From the NCBI GenBank assembly GCA_005281725.1, contig SSBO01000009.1, positions 3,794,163 through 3,858,162 on the forward strand: a DNA stretch of 64,000 bases, read 5' to 3'. The notes below the pieces were generated by a model. The model searched no databases and was not told where the DNA came from. It worked only from the letters and a program-made list of their open reading frames with translations. Shown here piece by piece: positions 28,101 to 38,060 of the stretch (the first letter of the stretch is position 1; each line of letters starts with the position of its first letter). The stretch comes from Wuchereria bancrofti. Lineage: Eukaryota > Nematoda > Chromadorea > Rhabditida > Onchocercidae. The position numbers and the translations under genes were made by a program.

Positions 28101-28217
28101 AAAAAGAACTTTCTATTTTTCCATTAAAATTTCACAAATTGTTTTCGTTTCTTGAATGTGCTATTCCCATGATTGTAATTGCCCACAATCATCACTTCTG
28201 ATCCCATCGTCTGAATA
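22135..28217. other. Long gene-poor stretch, probably 5' intron(s) of the synaptotagmin gene
   Basis: No exon with recognisable protein similarity was found on either strand. It probably contains the missing first exons and promoter of the minus-strand synaptotagmin. Weak candidates with plausible splice sites exist near 24370-24430 (-) and 26905-26940 (-), but I cannot support them. A tandem repeat is listed separately. Purine-rich tracts occur around 24030-24090 and 25725-25750. Confidence 0.4.
23091..23172. repeat. Short tandem repeat of AAAGATATCC
   Basis: Five copies of AAAGATATCC start at about 23091, 23127, 23139, 23151 and 23163. The last four are spaced 12 bases apart and separated by AG or AA. 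The core GATATC is palindromic. There is no coding context. Confidence 0.85.
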
Positions 28218-29798
28218 ATGTGGCAACGATCTGTACTGTTTTTATTTTCCGCTAATATCCTGCTTTTCACATTTGAGCTGGGAATTAATCAAATGGATTT
28301 TTGTTGTTCCAGTACCTGTTGTTGTTCACTCTGTACCGCAGAACAATGTCAATTAGCGGATCAGCCCGGGTATATTTTCAATGTATTAAATTTTTGCTTC
28401 CTCCACATCGATCTGTTTGTAATTACTTTAAATTAGTGAATCGTTATTATAACAAGAGGATGTATTTTTCATTTATTCATCGTGCTTCTAAGACATAATT
28501 GTACTAGATCCTATGTAGCAATTCTTGTGATCCGTCTAGTAACACTTAAATGATATTAATATTAACACATACAATCTACTTCACATTAGAACAATTAGTA
28601 AAAGTTCTATAAAAATTTCAGAAAACAATGCCGCTGTTATAACACAACCAATATAACATGCTGGAGATTCAGAAACTCTATTTATAAATCGGAACCCATT
28701 GAATTACCGGAGAAAATGCAAATTTTTTCTGTGTTACCAGAACAACCTGTAATGGCGCAAGTAGTACCAGTGGGTAGTATCACGGGAATGGACATTGATC
28801 CGTTATGTTGTGTTGTTGGAAATTGTCCAGTTTGGATAAAATGTAAACATTCGTTAAATGTAAGACGGGATCAGTCAGGTATTCATTGCTGTTTAACAAT
28901 CATTTCATCATTCTCGAATTTATATAAGTAAGGGTTCTGTTGATGTGATGACAAACTTTCTATTTGGACATCGCGGTGTACAGAGATGGAGGTTAAATAA
29001 TGTTAAATTACGAAAATGATCCCTAGAAACTTGAATGATCATATACTAATCGAATAAACCTATAACTGTTGGCACTTTTTTCAAAGACTGAGTCTTTAAT
29101 TTTGATGCATCTTGGTACGGTAGGATTTTTGGGCGTTAGGAAAATCTGATCGGTGATTAAATCGAATTTTCGGCCGACATTTTAGCAGATCAGTGCTTCG
29201 CCTTGATAGGTAAGCTGTGCCACATACGCCAGAAACACGAATATTAACTGATTAATCAAATTTCAGATTAAAAAGATAGGGCGCAGAAATAAAGAAATAG
29301 TGATAAGACAAATTTTTACTGTTTAAAAATGAAAACGACCTAATGAAGACTACGGAACAACGTCTGATAAGAATTTTTATAAAAAATAGGAATGTTTGAT
29401 AAGAAAGCTTGATTTCAGTTGTTTCATTCATATCAATACTTATATACATTAGCTGACAGATTAAAATCAATCAAAATAATCTTTATTACCATGCTTTTTA
29501 AAATTTTACTTTGATTTTTTATTTTTCAAAACATTTCTGTAATTGATCTACTAATTTGTTTTTAACCGATATTTCATGATATAAGAAAAAGAAAGCAAAA
29601 TTTATTTTAAAAAAATATTTTACTTTTTTAGCATTGCAGTCAATGCCAATGCCACTGTTTATCGTCGCTTGCATATTATTCGTTTTGATTATCATTACAA
29701 CTATTGGCCTTTGTATCGCAGCTAGTTTATATATCAATGATTCATACAAACATAAACGACGAAACTGTAACATTTACGATGACACTGCAAGATATTGA
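28218..29798 (+). CDS. Cysteine-rich type I membrane protein, unknown function
   Basis: Three exons fit in phase: 28218-28369, 28622-28878, 29632-29798 (TGA), giving about 191 residues. The start ATG leads straight into a signal peptide (VLFLFSANILLFTFELG). A dense cysteine cluster follows (FCCSSTCCCSLCTAEQC, then QCRCYNTTNITC with two Asn-x-Thr sites), then a second small group (LCCVVGNCPVWIKC). The last exon encodes one membrane span (MPLFIVACILFVLIITTIGL) and a short basic tail (YKHKRRNC). I do not recognise the family. The layout suggests a small cell-surface protein with a disulfide-bonded ectodomain. In exon 3 an alternative acceptor eight bases downstream opens a frame that stops quickly, so the first acceptor was preferred. 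Confidence 0.65.
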
Positions 29799-31431
29799 AG
29801 GAAACGATGTTTTTAAATTTCATTATTTTTTATTGCTCTTACAGATTACTCTGTATATAATTCTTGATAAATTCCTTTTTCCTTTTTCATTTTTTTGCAA
29901 AAATATTATTATTAAATCCTGCAAATTTTATTTCCTTCTTATTTCATAAGATTTAATCACTCTAAAATTACCACCTTAAGCATCTTTTTTTAATTTATTT
30001 TTGATGTGCCCATTTTGTGACGTAATAGTTGTGGGAGAATTCCGATCGGATAAAATTTTAGATATAACGAAAGTTCTCGAGGAACTCTTGCTTAGTTTTT
30101 GATTGATTTGTAATCGAATGATAGGAAATATGAAATAGAACTGATTAAAATAATAATTTCTAGAATCAAATATCAGCTCATTTCTGATATATTTCTAGAA
30201 GATATTTTCCACATAGTCTTTCTATTAATACGATTGATAAAAACATCTGCTATGTAAACGTTGTTAATACTTTTAACAATTAATTAATAAAGTCTTGCAT
30301 GGCGCACATTCTTTAACAGTTTTGTCCCATTATAAAATTGTGCCATTTACACTACTCACTAATGTGCCGCAAAGAAAGAAAGTTGTAACACTACTTCTCT
30401 TTTTTGATGACACATTATTAACTTTAAATGGCTGGTTTAACTTGTTTTCTCAACCTTTTCAACATGAACAATCTTGATGACCCGGTTGGTATTGTTTATT
30501 TCAAATTTTAGTTACAGCACTTCACATTCCCCAATAATTCATTAAAATAGTGTCGTTTTCACCACTTATTTTCCATTACCTAGAAATATTTTTTGTAATA
30601 ACCGAAATTAAACTTTTCTTATTTAGGGAATATCTTTAATAAATTGCGCAGTATTTTGTGTTCGTCTCCTCCTGCTGAAGAAATTATTCGCAAAAAAAGA
30701 GCAAAAATTTCATTTTCTTCTACAATTACATTTTTTTGAGATGTTGTACCGATGTTCGTGTTAAAAAATTTACTGCAAATGAAATGAATTTATTGTCTGA
30801 ACTACCAACAGCTGAAATAATTTCGATCTTTTTCAGTTTCTTTCAGATGTTGATGCATGTGAGAAATACATTGAGTTTTGATTTCTTATTAATTATTGTA
30901 ATTGCTATCCTGTCCCATCTATCAGGTTCATTTTAAATTTAAACAGGAAAAATGCTAAAACTATCGATGAGACCAGGAAAATTGACATTAAATGATAGTG
31001 GTTACATCAGTACTGTTAAGATCTGTACGTATTTGACACAATCATTTCTGAAAGCATGGTTGCTGCAGAACTATATGATAATTTTAAAGTTATGTATTGG
31101 ACATGCTAGAAGCAATTTTTAAAAAGTATTTGTCATGAACTAGCAATGATCCAAATGACAAATAGAAAGTCGAATTTATTTTCAAATGATTAATTGCAGT
31201 TGTCACTGTTTTAAAAATTAACAGTGATAATTTAAAAATCTACCATTACTGTTATATATCTGTCCAAATACAGGAAATTATTTTCCTACTGGTTTATAAT
31301 CCCTGCTTTGTTTTTATTTTATTTCCATCAAAATTAAAAACAACTACCAAAAATAACATAAAACTTCGACTGATCATTATTATAAAAAACTGGTTACATC
31401 ATTACTTTAATCATTAAAGTTTCATTTTAAG
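29799..31431. other. Intergenic or 5' part of the next gene, unresolved
   Basis: Several short open stretches lie here on the plus strand, including one around 30620-30730 and one at 30950-31021 with a fitting GTACGT donor that would join the next exon in phase. None has a recognisable motif. The true start of the downstream cysteine-rich gene is probably in this stretch. Confidence 0.35.
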
Positions 31432-31940
31432 ACTGTGCAACGATTTGTTATGTTGGGAGAAATTTCAAATATATAAACCGACCCTGTGAAAGTGGCGGTA
31501 GTAGCTCGAAGGACTTTGTATGTCAAAAATTCATTTGTGAAGGCGGAAAGTGTAAGTTCTTATTTTTCAACAAATTCTATAATTTGCTGCATTTATAACT
31601 TCAGAATTGATGTAAAAGTAATACTTCTAAAAGGATGTCGAATCACTTCCCTCACTTATTCATTCCTGAAATTTAATTATATTTTTTCCAGTTTGAAAGG
31701 TTACAAAATAATGAGTTCCTTTCTGACTGATAAAATTTTCTGATAATGATAGAACTTTTAAACGTGTTAGTGTCAACAGAAATTATCAGGAAGAAGTCAT
31801 TTTCAATCATTTCAGCTCCATTTGTATTACGAACATGCGCAAATAAAAGACTCGGATGTTTGGCAGGTCCAGCAATTTGTCGTTTTAGTGGCGGTACCGG
31901 TTCCTGCGCTCGATGTGACAAGAATAATTGCAATTTGTGA
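31432..31940 (+). CDS. Second cysteine-rich protein, 3' exons only
   Basis: Two exons join in phase: 31432-31551 (DCATICYVGRNFKYINRPCE, then FVCQKFICEGG) and 31816-31940 (VLRTCANKRLGCLAGPAIC, then GSCARCDKNNCNL, TGA). Both have good splice signals (TTTTAAG acceptor, GTAAGT donor, TTTCAG acceptor). About eleven cysteines in 80 residues suggest a disulfide-rich secreted domain. A preceding exon at about 30950-31021 would match in phase but is unproven, and no signal peptide was located. The family is not recognised. It lies 1.6 kb downstream of another cysteine-rich gene on the same strand, but the cysteine spacings differ. Confidence 0.5.
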
Positions 31941-33623
31941 AATGTGATAAGTATTCTTTTTCCGCAAAAAGAAAAAAAACTTGTTTAATTTCAAAACCAA
32001 CTGCAAAACACAAAAAAACTCAACAATTTTCATATTTAAATGTTAACTACAATTCATTTTTTATGCATAAGATATCGCGCTTTCTTAAAATCCATTATTA
32101 TAATTACAAATAGTTAGATCAAGAGGAAGAATTCACATACATAAAGAATTTTGATTAGGCTTAGAAAAATAAAGTTTTGTCTCATTCCCCCTATGCTAGT
32201 TCAATCTATTTATTGGTGTTTCTTTTCCGTAAGGAGACGGATTCATGATTTTCATTTCGACCCTATCATTGTTACTCAATAGGAATGAAGCGAATTTTAG
32301 CAATCCACACATGAACCTTTGGTCTGGAAATGATTTGCTACAACAAATTGTACATCGCTGGGCAATTGTGACATTACTACTATAGGATGGACACATTTCG
32401 CTCAGTACTGCGTCGCAAATTTAGTGTTTTCTTTTTATTATTCTTGAATGTTTTTTAGTTTGTCAAAGTTTTAAATGCCTCTTGAAGTTATAGATTCTTT
32501 TAAGTTTTTCTATTCGGTTCTGTAACTTTTCATTCCAGCCTAATACTGAGATTTATTTGCAATTGCAAACTGTTGTAAATAGTTGCATATATAAAGAAAG
32601 AAGAACAAATCATTGTTAGCAGACTTCCTGTCTCTCGACTTATAACAGCTGTACGCTTCAATTAGCAGCAACTCAGCTGATTCCAACTCAGTTTTCTACA
32701 AACTACGCAAATAAAACCAACCTGATGATCAACTCTGATTTGGATATTCTCTGATTATTGTTTTATAATTATAAAGAATAAATCCTCCTTCAATTATTGA
32801 TCTGTTTCCAAAAAATTACTTCAGATTATTCAAGCAAAATTTGGTACGATGAGTTGGGAACAACATCCGATAATTAAATGGAAAAAGAAAGCGGAACTGG
32901 AAGAAGAAAACTTAAAAACCTTGTTGATGAAGTGAAAATTTTGGATTTAATGCCTAATAAGTCAACAACTGTTGCAAAACAAGAGAATTACTCCAACAAT
33001 TGGAGACAAGAAGAAAAAATACAGCGTATCCAACTATTAGTCCTCTTAAAATGATTTTATTTTGTAGTCGTTTTTATGACCAGTTTTCAAGTTCCATATG
33101 ATTTGAGTTATAAATTAAATTACGTTAATATTACAATTAGAATGCTAACTGCAGAAACAAATGTCATAACAGAAGTTTTTTAGAACAGAGTTGGCTAGAG
33201 AAAAAACAAAAATCAAAAAATCGTGGTTTATCGAGAACGAACCAAATGGCAGATGATGATGGAGTATGATAAGATTAGTATTCAGGGAAAAGAAACTAAC
33301 GATATAATACTTCAACATCTTACTCAAGGAACATAACCGGGAGCAAGTGCTAAGAACTCCTCAATTAACTTTCCAAGCAACGGTAAATATACTACAATTA
33401 CCACTACTTACATTTAGTCTCGATCTGATAGTTTCGACTTCACTGTTCATTTCAAATACCAGAATTATTTAATGCTTTGTCTCAAAAGAGATTCTTTATC
33501 AACCGTCCAGTGCTGCGACATCGCTCCGCAAAATTCTGAAGTTGTAAAGTACTGATCAAGAAATTTTGCGACTTATCTATTATTAAAAAATCAATTACAA
33601 GTTATTAAACGAAGTGATCGAGA
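31941..33623. other. No gene recognised; possible decayed retroelement 5' part
   Basis: No exon could be supported. Around 32850-33100 a Lys/Glu-rich set of short frames broken by stops precedes the BEL/Pao remnant and might be its decayed gag, but similarity is too weak to claim. A 66-residue minus frame (32396-32196) has several cysteines but no recognised motif. Confidence 0.35.
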
Positions 33624-34560
33624 ATGAAAATTGAAAAGTGTGCCTTTTGTAGTAATAATCACTGGATAACCTTTTGTAGTAATAACCACTGGGATAATGA
33701 GTATCATCCCATTTTGAAACAGCGAAAGAAATGTCTGAAAAAAAATGCTGCAAAGGAAAACCGAATTCACCATTTCTAACACAACTGTACAAAAAAATCA
33801 AAAGTTACTTGACCAACAAATTGCAACTAATTAAGTTAGACCATTACGATTTATCAGTTATGATAACTCAAAACGAGTCAGATGCTGAAAAGGAATATAA
33901 GAAACACCTCGATATACTTATAGGTGCTGACTACTTCAACTTTATCCAAGCTTTTTCTTAGTCCACATGAAATTTGAAAAATGACTGAGAAAAAGTTGGA
34001 GGTGGATCCTAGATCAAATTCAAATTTAAATTTCTGATGAAGTATCGATTGATGCCAGATTTAATATGGATCGGCTAAGGCCAAACAAAGTAATGAACTT
34101 GGGTGGTATCAATAATATCTCGGACACAAATCAGTTCTGGAAACTAGAATTTATACACACAAGGAATAACTTATGATGACGAACAGGCGTTGGAATAATT
34201 CAAACGAACCGTTCACTAAGCATGACGGAAGATATCAAATCCCTTGGCTTTGAAAAAATGAATAGTTATTTATGCGACAACTTTAGATTGTGTTTGGTAG
34301 TTTAAAATTGTTAATCAGTTGAAGAACATTTGTTCAGTAAATATGATGAAATAATTCACGAGCAACTACATCCAATATAATCGAAAGAGTATGTGCCGAA
34401 AATGGTATTGGCATTATTTTCTACTTACCCCATCATGGAATCATAACTCCAAATAATATCATGACAAAATTAAGAATTGATAATAGTTCAGCTTAAATTA
34501 AAAGAAGGAAGAGTTTGGATGATGTTTTATACCATGGACTACTACCATATCTAGTAAGAG
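33624..34560 (+). mobile_element. Degenerate BEL/Pao LTR retrotransposon fragment
   Basis: Three landmarks of the BEL/Pao polyprotein appear in order on the plus strand, broken by stops and frame changes. First, a gag zinc-knuckle-like stretch at 33636-33722 (CAFCSNNHW, then HPILKQRKKCLK). Second, the protease-end signature DILIGADYFNFIQ at about 33911-33950, like the family's DxLIGxDY. Third, the start of reverse transcriptase at about 34130-34560: FWKLE, DNFRL, a YDEIIHEQL-like stretch, LPHHGIITPN, TKLRI and SLDDVLYHG. The zinc-knuckle-to-protease distance is far shorter than in intact elements, so an internal deletion is likely. Nothing convincing of the RT active site, RNase H or integrase follows, and no LTRs were identified. 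The copy cannot be active. Confidence 0.75.
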
Positions 34561-35529
34561 TTTTGTTTCGTTTTCCATGATGAAAATTGATATAGAAACT
34601 ACATCTGATAGAAGGGAGTTGTACTCTTGGCTAATAGGGTCTAATTCCAGTCGATTTTTTTCAGGATTTTGCAGGACTTTGCTTGCTTAATAATGACACC
34701 GAAGATAACAGTCTTGTTCCGCAGCATTTGAATTAACAAGCAACCATCTTCAAGAAGAGTATTTTTTGCTCCATATGGAAACTCTAGAAAAGCTGGCCTA
34801 ACCAAATTCCATATTCTCTCTGGTTGACCAATCACAGTCAACGGGCATTTTCTGCCGTGGTTGAGCTAAGACAAAGAAACAAAGGACATACTTGATTCCA
34901 AAGTGTTGAAACACACGAAGTTCCCGGGCGTCATTCTGCTCAGACTACTCAGGAACTGTCACCACTTAACATCGATATTGCTATACGTAGTGAAAGTTGC
35001 CTACATAAATAAAGCATTCCTAAAGAAATGGTACCATTTACACGTTCTTCTGGTCAAGAAAACCAAAACTTTGCCACTCATCATGATTAAGAACTCAGTC
35101 ACTTCCAAACCTGTTAACTTGTAGACAATCAATTGCATTATGCCTTCCATTGCAAAATAAGCAACATATTGTGCTTTTCAGCAACTTTTCAAGTTGATAC
35201 GGCAGAAAATATTCTACACCGTTCTTTCGAGTGGCTCTTGCAGACGTCAAGTGTTGGAGAATTTGAATTTTTTATTTGGCCGACAAAGTCTTTATGTCGG
35301 GAATTTGTTTGGCTAATAATGAAGTCTTTGTAGTTGTTCGGCGATGCAAACGAATAATTGTAGAGGAATTGGTTGGAAGTAGGAGCACTGAGACGAGTCA
35401 AATCAAAGGCTGCTATTGCTAAAAATTGCGTGTTGATTAACAACCGAAGACCTTTAGATTAGTAGATAATGACATTTTTACAGCATTTCTTCAATGCATG
35501 CAAGACTAATTGCAATTTGGAAGATAGAG
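34561..35529. other. Unresolved decayed sequence after the BEL/Pao fragment
   Basis: Short open frames on both strands (34641-34841 minus; 34903-35124 and 35133-35333 plus) have slightly more balanced base composition than the flanks, as expected for old coding or transposon DNA. None aligns by eye with the rest of a BEL/Pao polyprotein. Confidence 0.35.
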
Positions 35530-35540
35530 GTGTTTGATGA

Positions 35541-35690
35541 TTATTCATGATAGAAGTTTAAATGAAACTATCGTTGATGTTAGGAGCATTTATTAAGGCA
35601 ATCTTTATCCTATAGATTTCTGTCTTACATACTTAAACAAATTGCTTCGACATGAAATTGCTTCGTTTTTTTCGACACCTTGTAGCTAGT
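35541..35690. repeat. Diverged dispersed repeat, copy A
   Basis: Starts TTATTCATGATAG and runs through ATGAAACTATCGTTG, a TTACATAC block and a TTTTTTCGACA block. The same landmarks occur in the same order in copy B. Identity by eye is roughly two thirds. Identity of the repeat is unknown. Confidence 0.55.
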
Positions 35691-36015
35691 TAGTTGACAC
35701 AAATGATAATCGAAATAAGTTTTACTGATCAATGTTATAAGGATTATTAGATAACACAAGTAGTTGATCATTTGGTTGGGACTAACTGCAGGTTGACGTT
35801 GAGCAAAGATTGGTCGGATGTAGAGGAAGTAATGAAAAGAGTCGAATTGAAGCTTGTTGTCGTTTATAGACTGACAGTGAGTTTTATTTCTTATGCAGTG
35901 GGCGTTGACTGCAAAAGGGACTTTTGCAAATGAGTTAATCAGTGATTAGACACAATGGGTTTTTTATAGTATAATATTCCTTTTTATAATAATTAAATTT
36001 GGAAGAGTTTAGTAA

Positions 36016-36154
36016 TTATTCAGAACAGGATTTTACATGAAACAGTCGTTGGTTGCAGGAATATTCAAGTAAGACAATTTTTATTATAAATTTCTAGTAA
36101 ATTACATACCAATTATTTCTACACATTATAATATCACTTCTGCTTTTCCGACAT
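36016..36154. repeat. Diverged dispersed repeat, copy B
   Basis: Landmarks in order: TTATTCAGAACAGG, ATGAAACAGTCGTTGG, AGGAATATTCAAGTAA, TTACATACC, CACATTATAATATCAC, TTTTCCGACA. It shares the first part with copy A and the later part with copy C. Confidence 0.6.
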
Positions 36155-37678
36155 TTTCTATTGAAGGAAATAAAGAAGGAAGAACATGGGGATTATAATT
36201 TAATTGATGGGTAATTTTTGTAGCGCTGCTAGTTCGCAGAATAATAAGCTCTTCTTGTTCATCGACTTTCTGAACTGATTTGTCGAACGCTGTTAGTTAA
36301 TTTTTTGAATTCCTTTCATTGTTAATTTCCAGAGAGTACAGCATATTTGCTAGTCATTTGAGGAGTCTTACGACTTCTCCATTTGTGGCAGTTCTATTAC
36401 AGTTTTTCTTCTCCGTCTCTTCCTTTTTTAATTTCTTTTATTCTTACTAATTTCCATATGCCGTGAGGAGCTTCCAGTTCATTGACCAATACATTTCGCT
36501 CTCATGTTTGCACCTTTACTAAAAACTAAAAAGAAACGAACTCTCAGACTAGCTAAATATTTCCCACATTTCCCAAAATGTATCAAGAGTCCCAAGAGTG
36601 TTTAACCAATATCCGATAAGTGTTTTCTTCGTCTTCGCATTTGGTTTACGAGAAGTAAATTCGTCCTGATCATTGTCAGTATATGAAATTGATCGGGCTT
36701 ATTATCTTACAATCATCGAAGTTCACATATGTGAGTGGCCGCGTACTTAGTACACCTTCGATTTCTAAAATCAACGTTATGAATTCTCTTTCCTATAATA
36801 GTTTTCTTTCGATGGTTTTTCTCCTAGCCTTCTTAGTCTAAAATATTATATAAAAGAAGGAGAGTAGAAAACAGGGGTAGGAAACATGTTCTATGATCTC
36901 TTCGCAAAATAATGTTTATAACTTAAACTCTTTGTTTCCAATCTTATGTTTATACTGTCTGCCTTCCAAATTACAACTACGCTTATGTGCAGTGTCGGAA
37001 ATGTTATAAAGTTTTTTAATCTGTAATCATTCTCATGTGAATTACTGGAACATTGTAAAGGAAGCCTTGTGCATTGCCAGAATGTTCTAAAAAAGTTGTA
37101 TCTAATTACTGATAAACTAAAATGCTTGTGGCAAATTTTGCTACCATTAGGATGTCTTCCTAAGTTACTGAAAATGAAACCACCTGTTGCACCAGGGCTA
37201 GGCTCGCCAAGTTAATCATGGATGAGTCCTTTCTGATAATCAATGACGTGAAATAACCACATCAATCCTATTGACATTATTCTTTAGCATGAAGAAAACG
37301 GTATTTATATTCGATATCGTGCCTACGGCATCTTACTCAACCTCACTGACTGATTAAAAGCTCATAACAAAACTATCATCTTTGTTTCAAAACTTCTCTC
37401 GGCTTGAGACGATGCCGCCTTCGTTATTTTCCTTCTTTACAGAAACTGCGGGGCTTTTTAGACCGAAACTTCAGTTAAACAAAAGTAGCCACCAGAGGTC
37501 GATGATTATTATTCTCCTCATATTGTCATAGGCTTATTTAAGCTCATATCAGTTCATCAATTTATCTGTCTAGGTAATTCATATCAGACTGAGAGACTTT
37601 ACAACATTTTCGATATTGAACATAAGCTTAGTTGTAAATTGAACGACAAGAGTTAGATAGTTATCTGACACAATTCTG

Positions 37679-37764
37679 AATGAAGCAATTATTTTTCTTA
37701 GGAATATTTAAGTAAACCAGATGTTTTGACATATTATAAAATCACATTGGTTTTTCCGACAGCC
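37679..37764. repeat. Diverged dispersed repeat, copy C
   Basis: Contains AGGAATATTTAAGTAA, then ACATATTATAAAATCAC and TTTTTCCGACA. These match copy B, but about 35 bases of the middle are missing. The copy lies just before the LINE fragment. Confidence 0.55.
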
Positions 37765-37857
37765 ACTAACGTCAGAGGTTTTTAAATTAGTACAATTGGT
37801 GTCGATCAGACAAACGAAGCAATGAAGTGACTAGAAGAATTTATGGAGATCAAAGAG

Positions 37858-38060
37858 TCTAGGAAGTATCATTTCCTTGGACGCTAAGGACAACAGCTTA
37901 ACAACAGGCTAGCAAAGGTACACAGGGCATTCGGGAAACTTCGTAAAAAAGTATGGAGCAACAAGCACCTGAAGAAAAACACCAAAATAGTTTTGTAAAG
38001 TTGTTTACAATCATTATACTGCCTATTCTGTACAGATATGAACTACGGGTCTCTTTTTAA
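37858..38060 (+). mobile_element. LINE (non-LTR retrotransposon) ORF2 3' remnant
   Basis: Three adjacent pieces in different frames line up with the part of LINE reverse transcriptases just after the active-site palm: SLGSIISLDAKDN, then RLAKVHRAFGKLRKKVWSNK plus HLKKNTKI, then VKLFTIIILPILYRYEL. In intact LINEs this reads roughly as a LGSxIS, an AFGxLxxxVW and a VxxxLLYGxExW motif. At least two frameshifts and one stop separate the pieces, so it is dead. Neither the YADD active site nor the endonuclease was found nearby. The clade (CR1, RTE or similar) cannot be decided. Confidence 0.7.
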
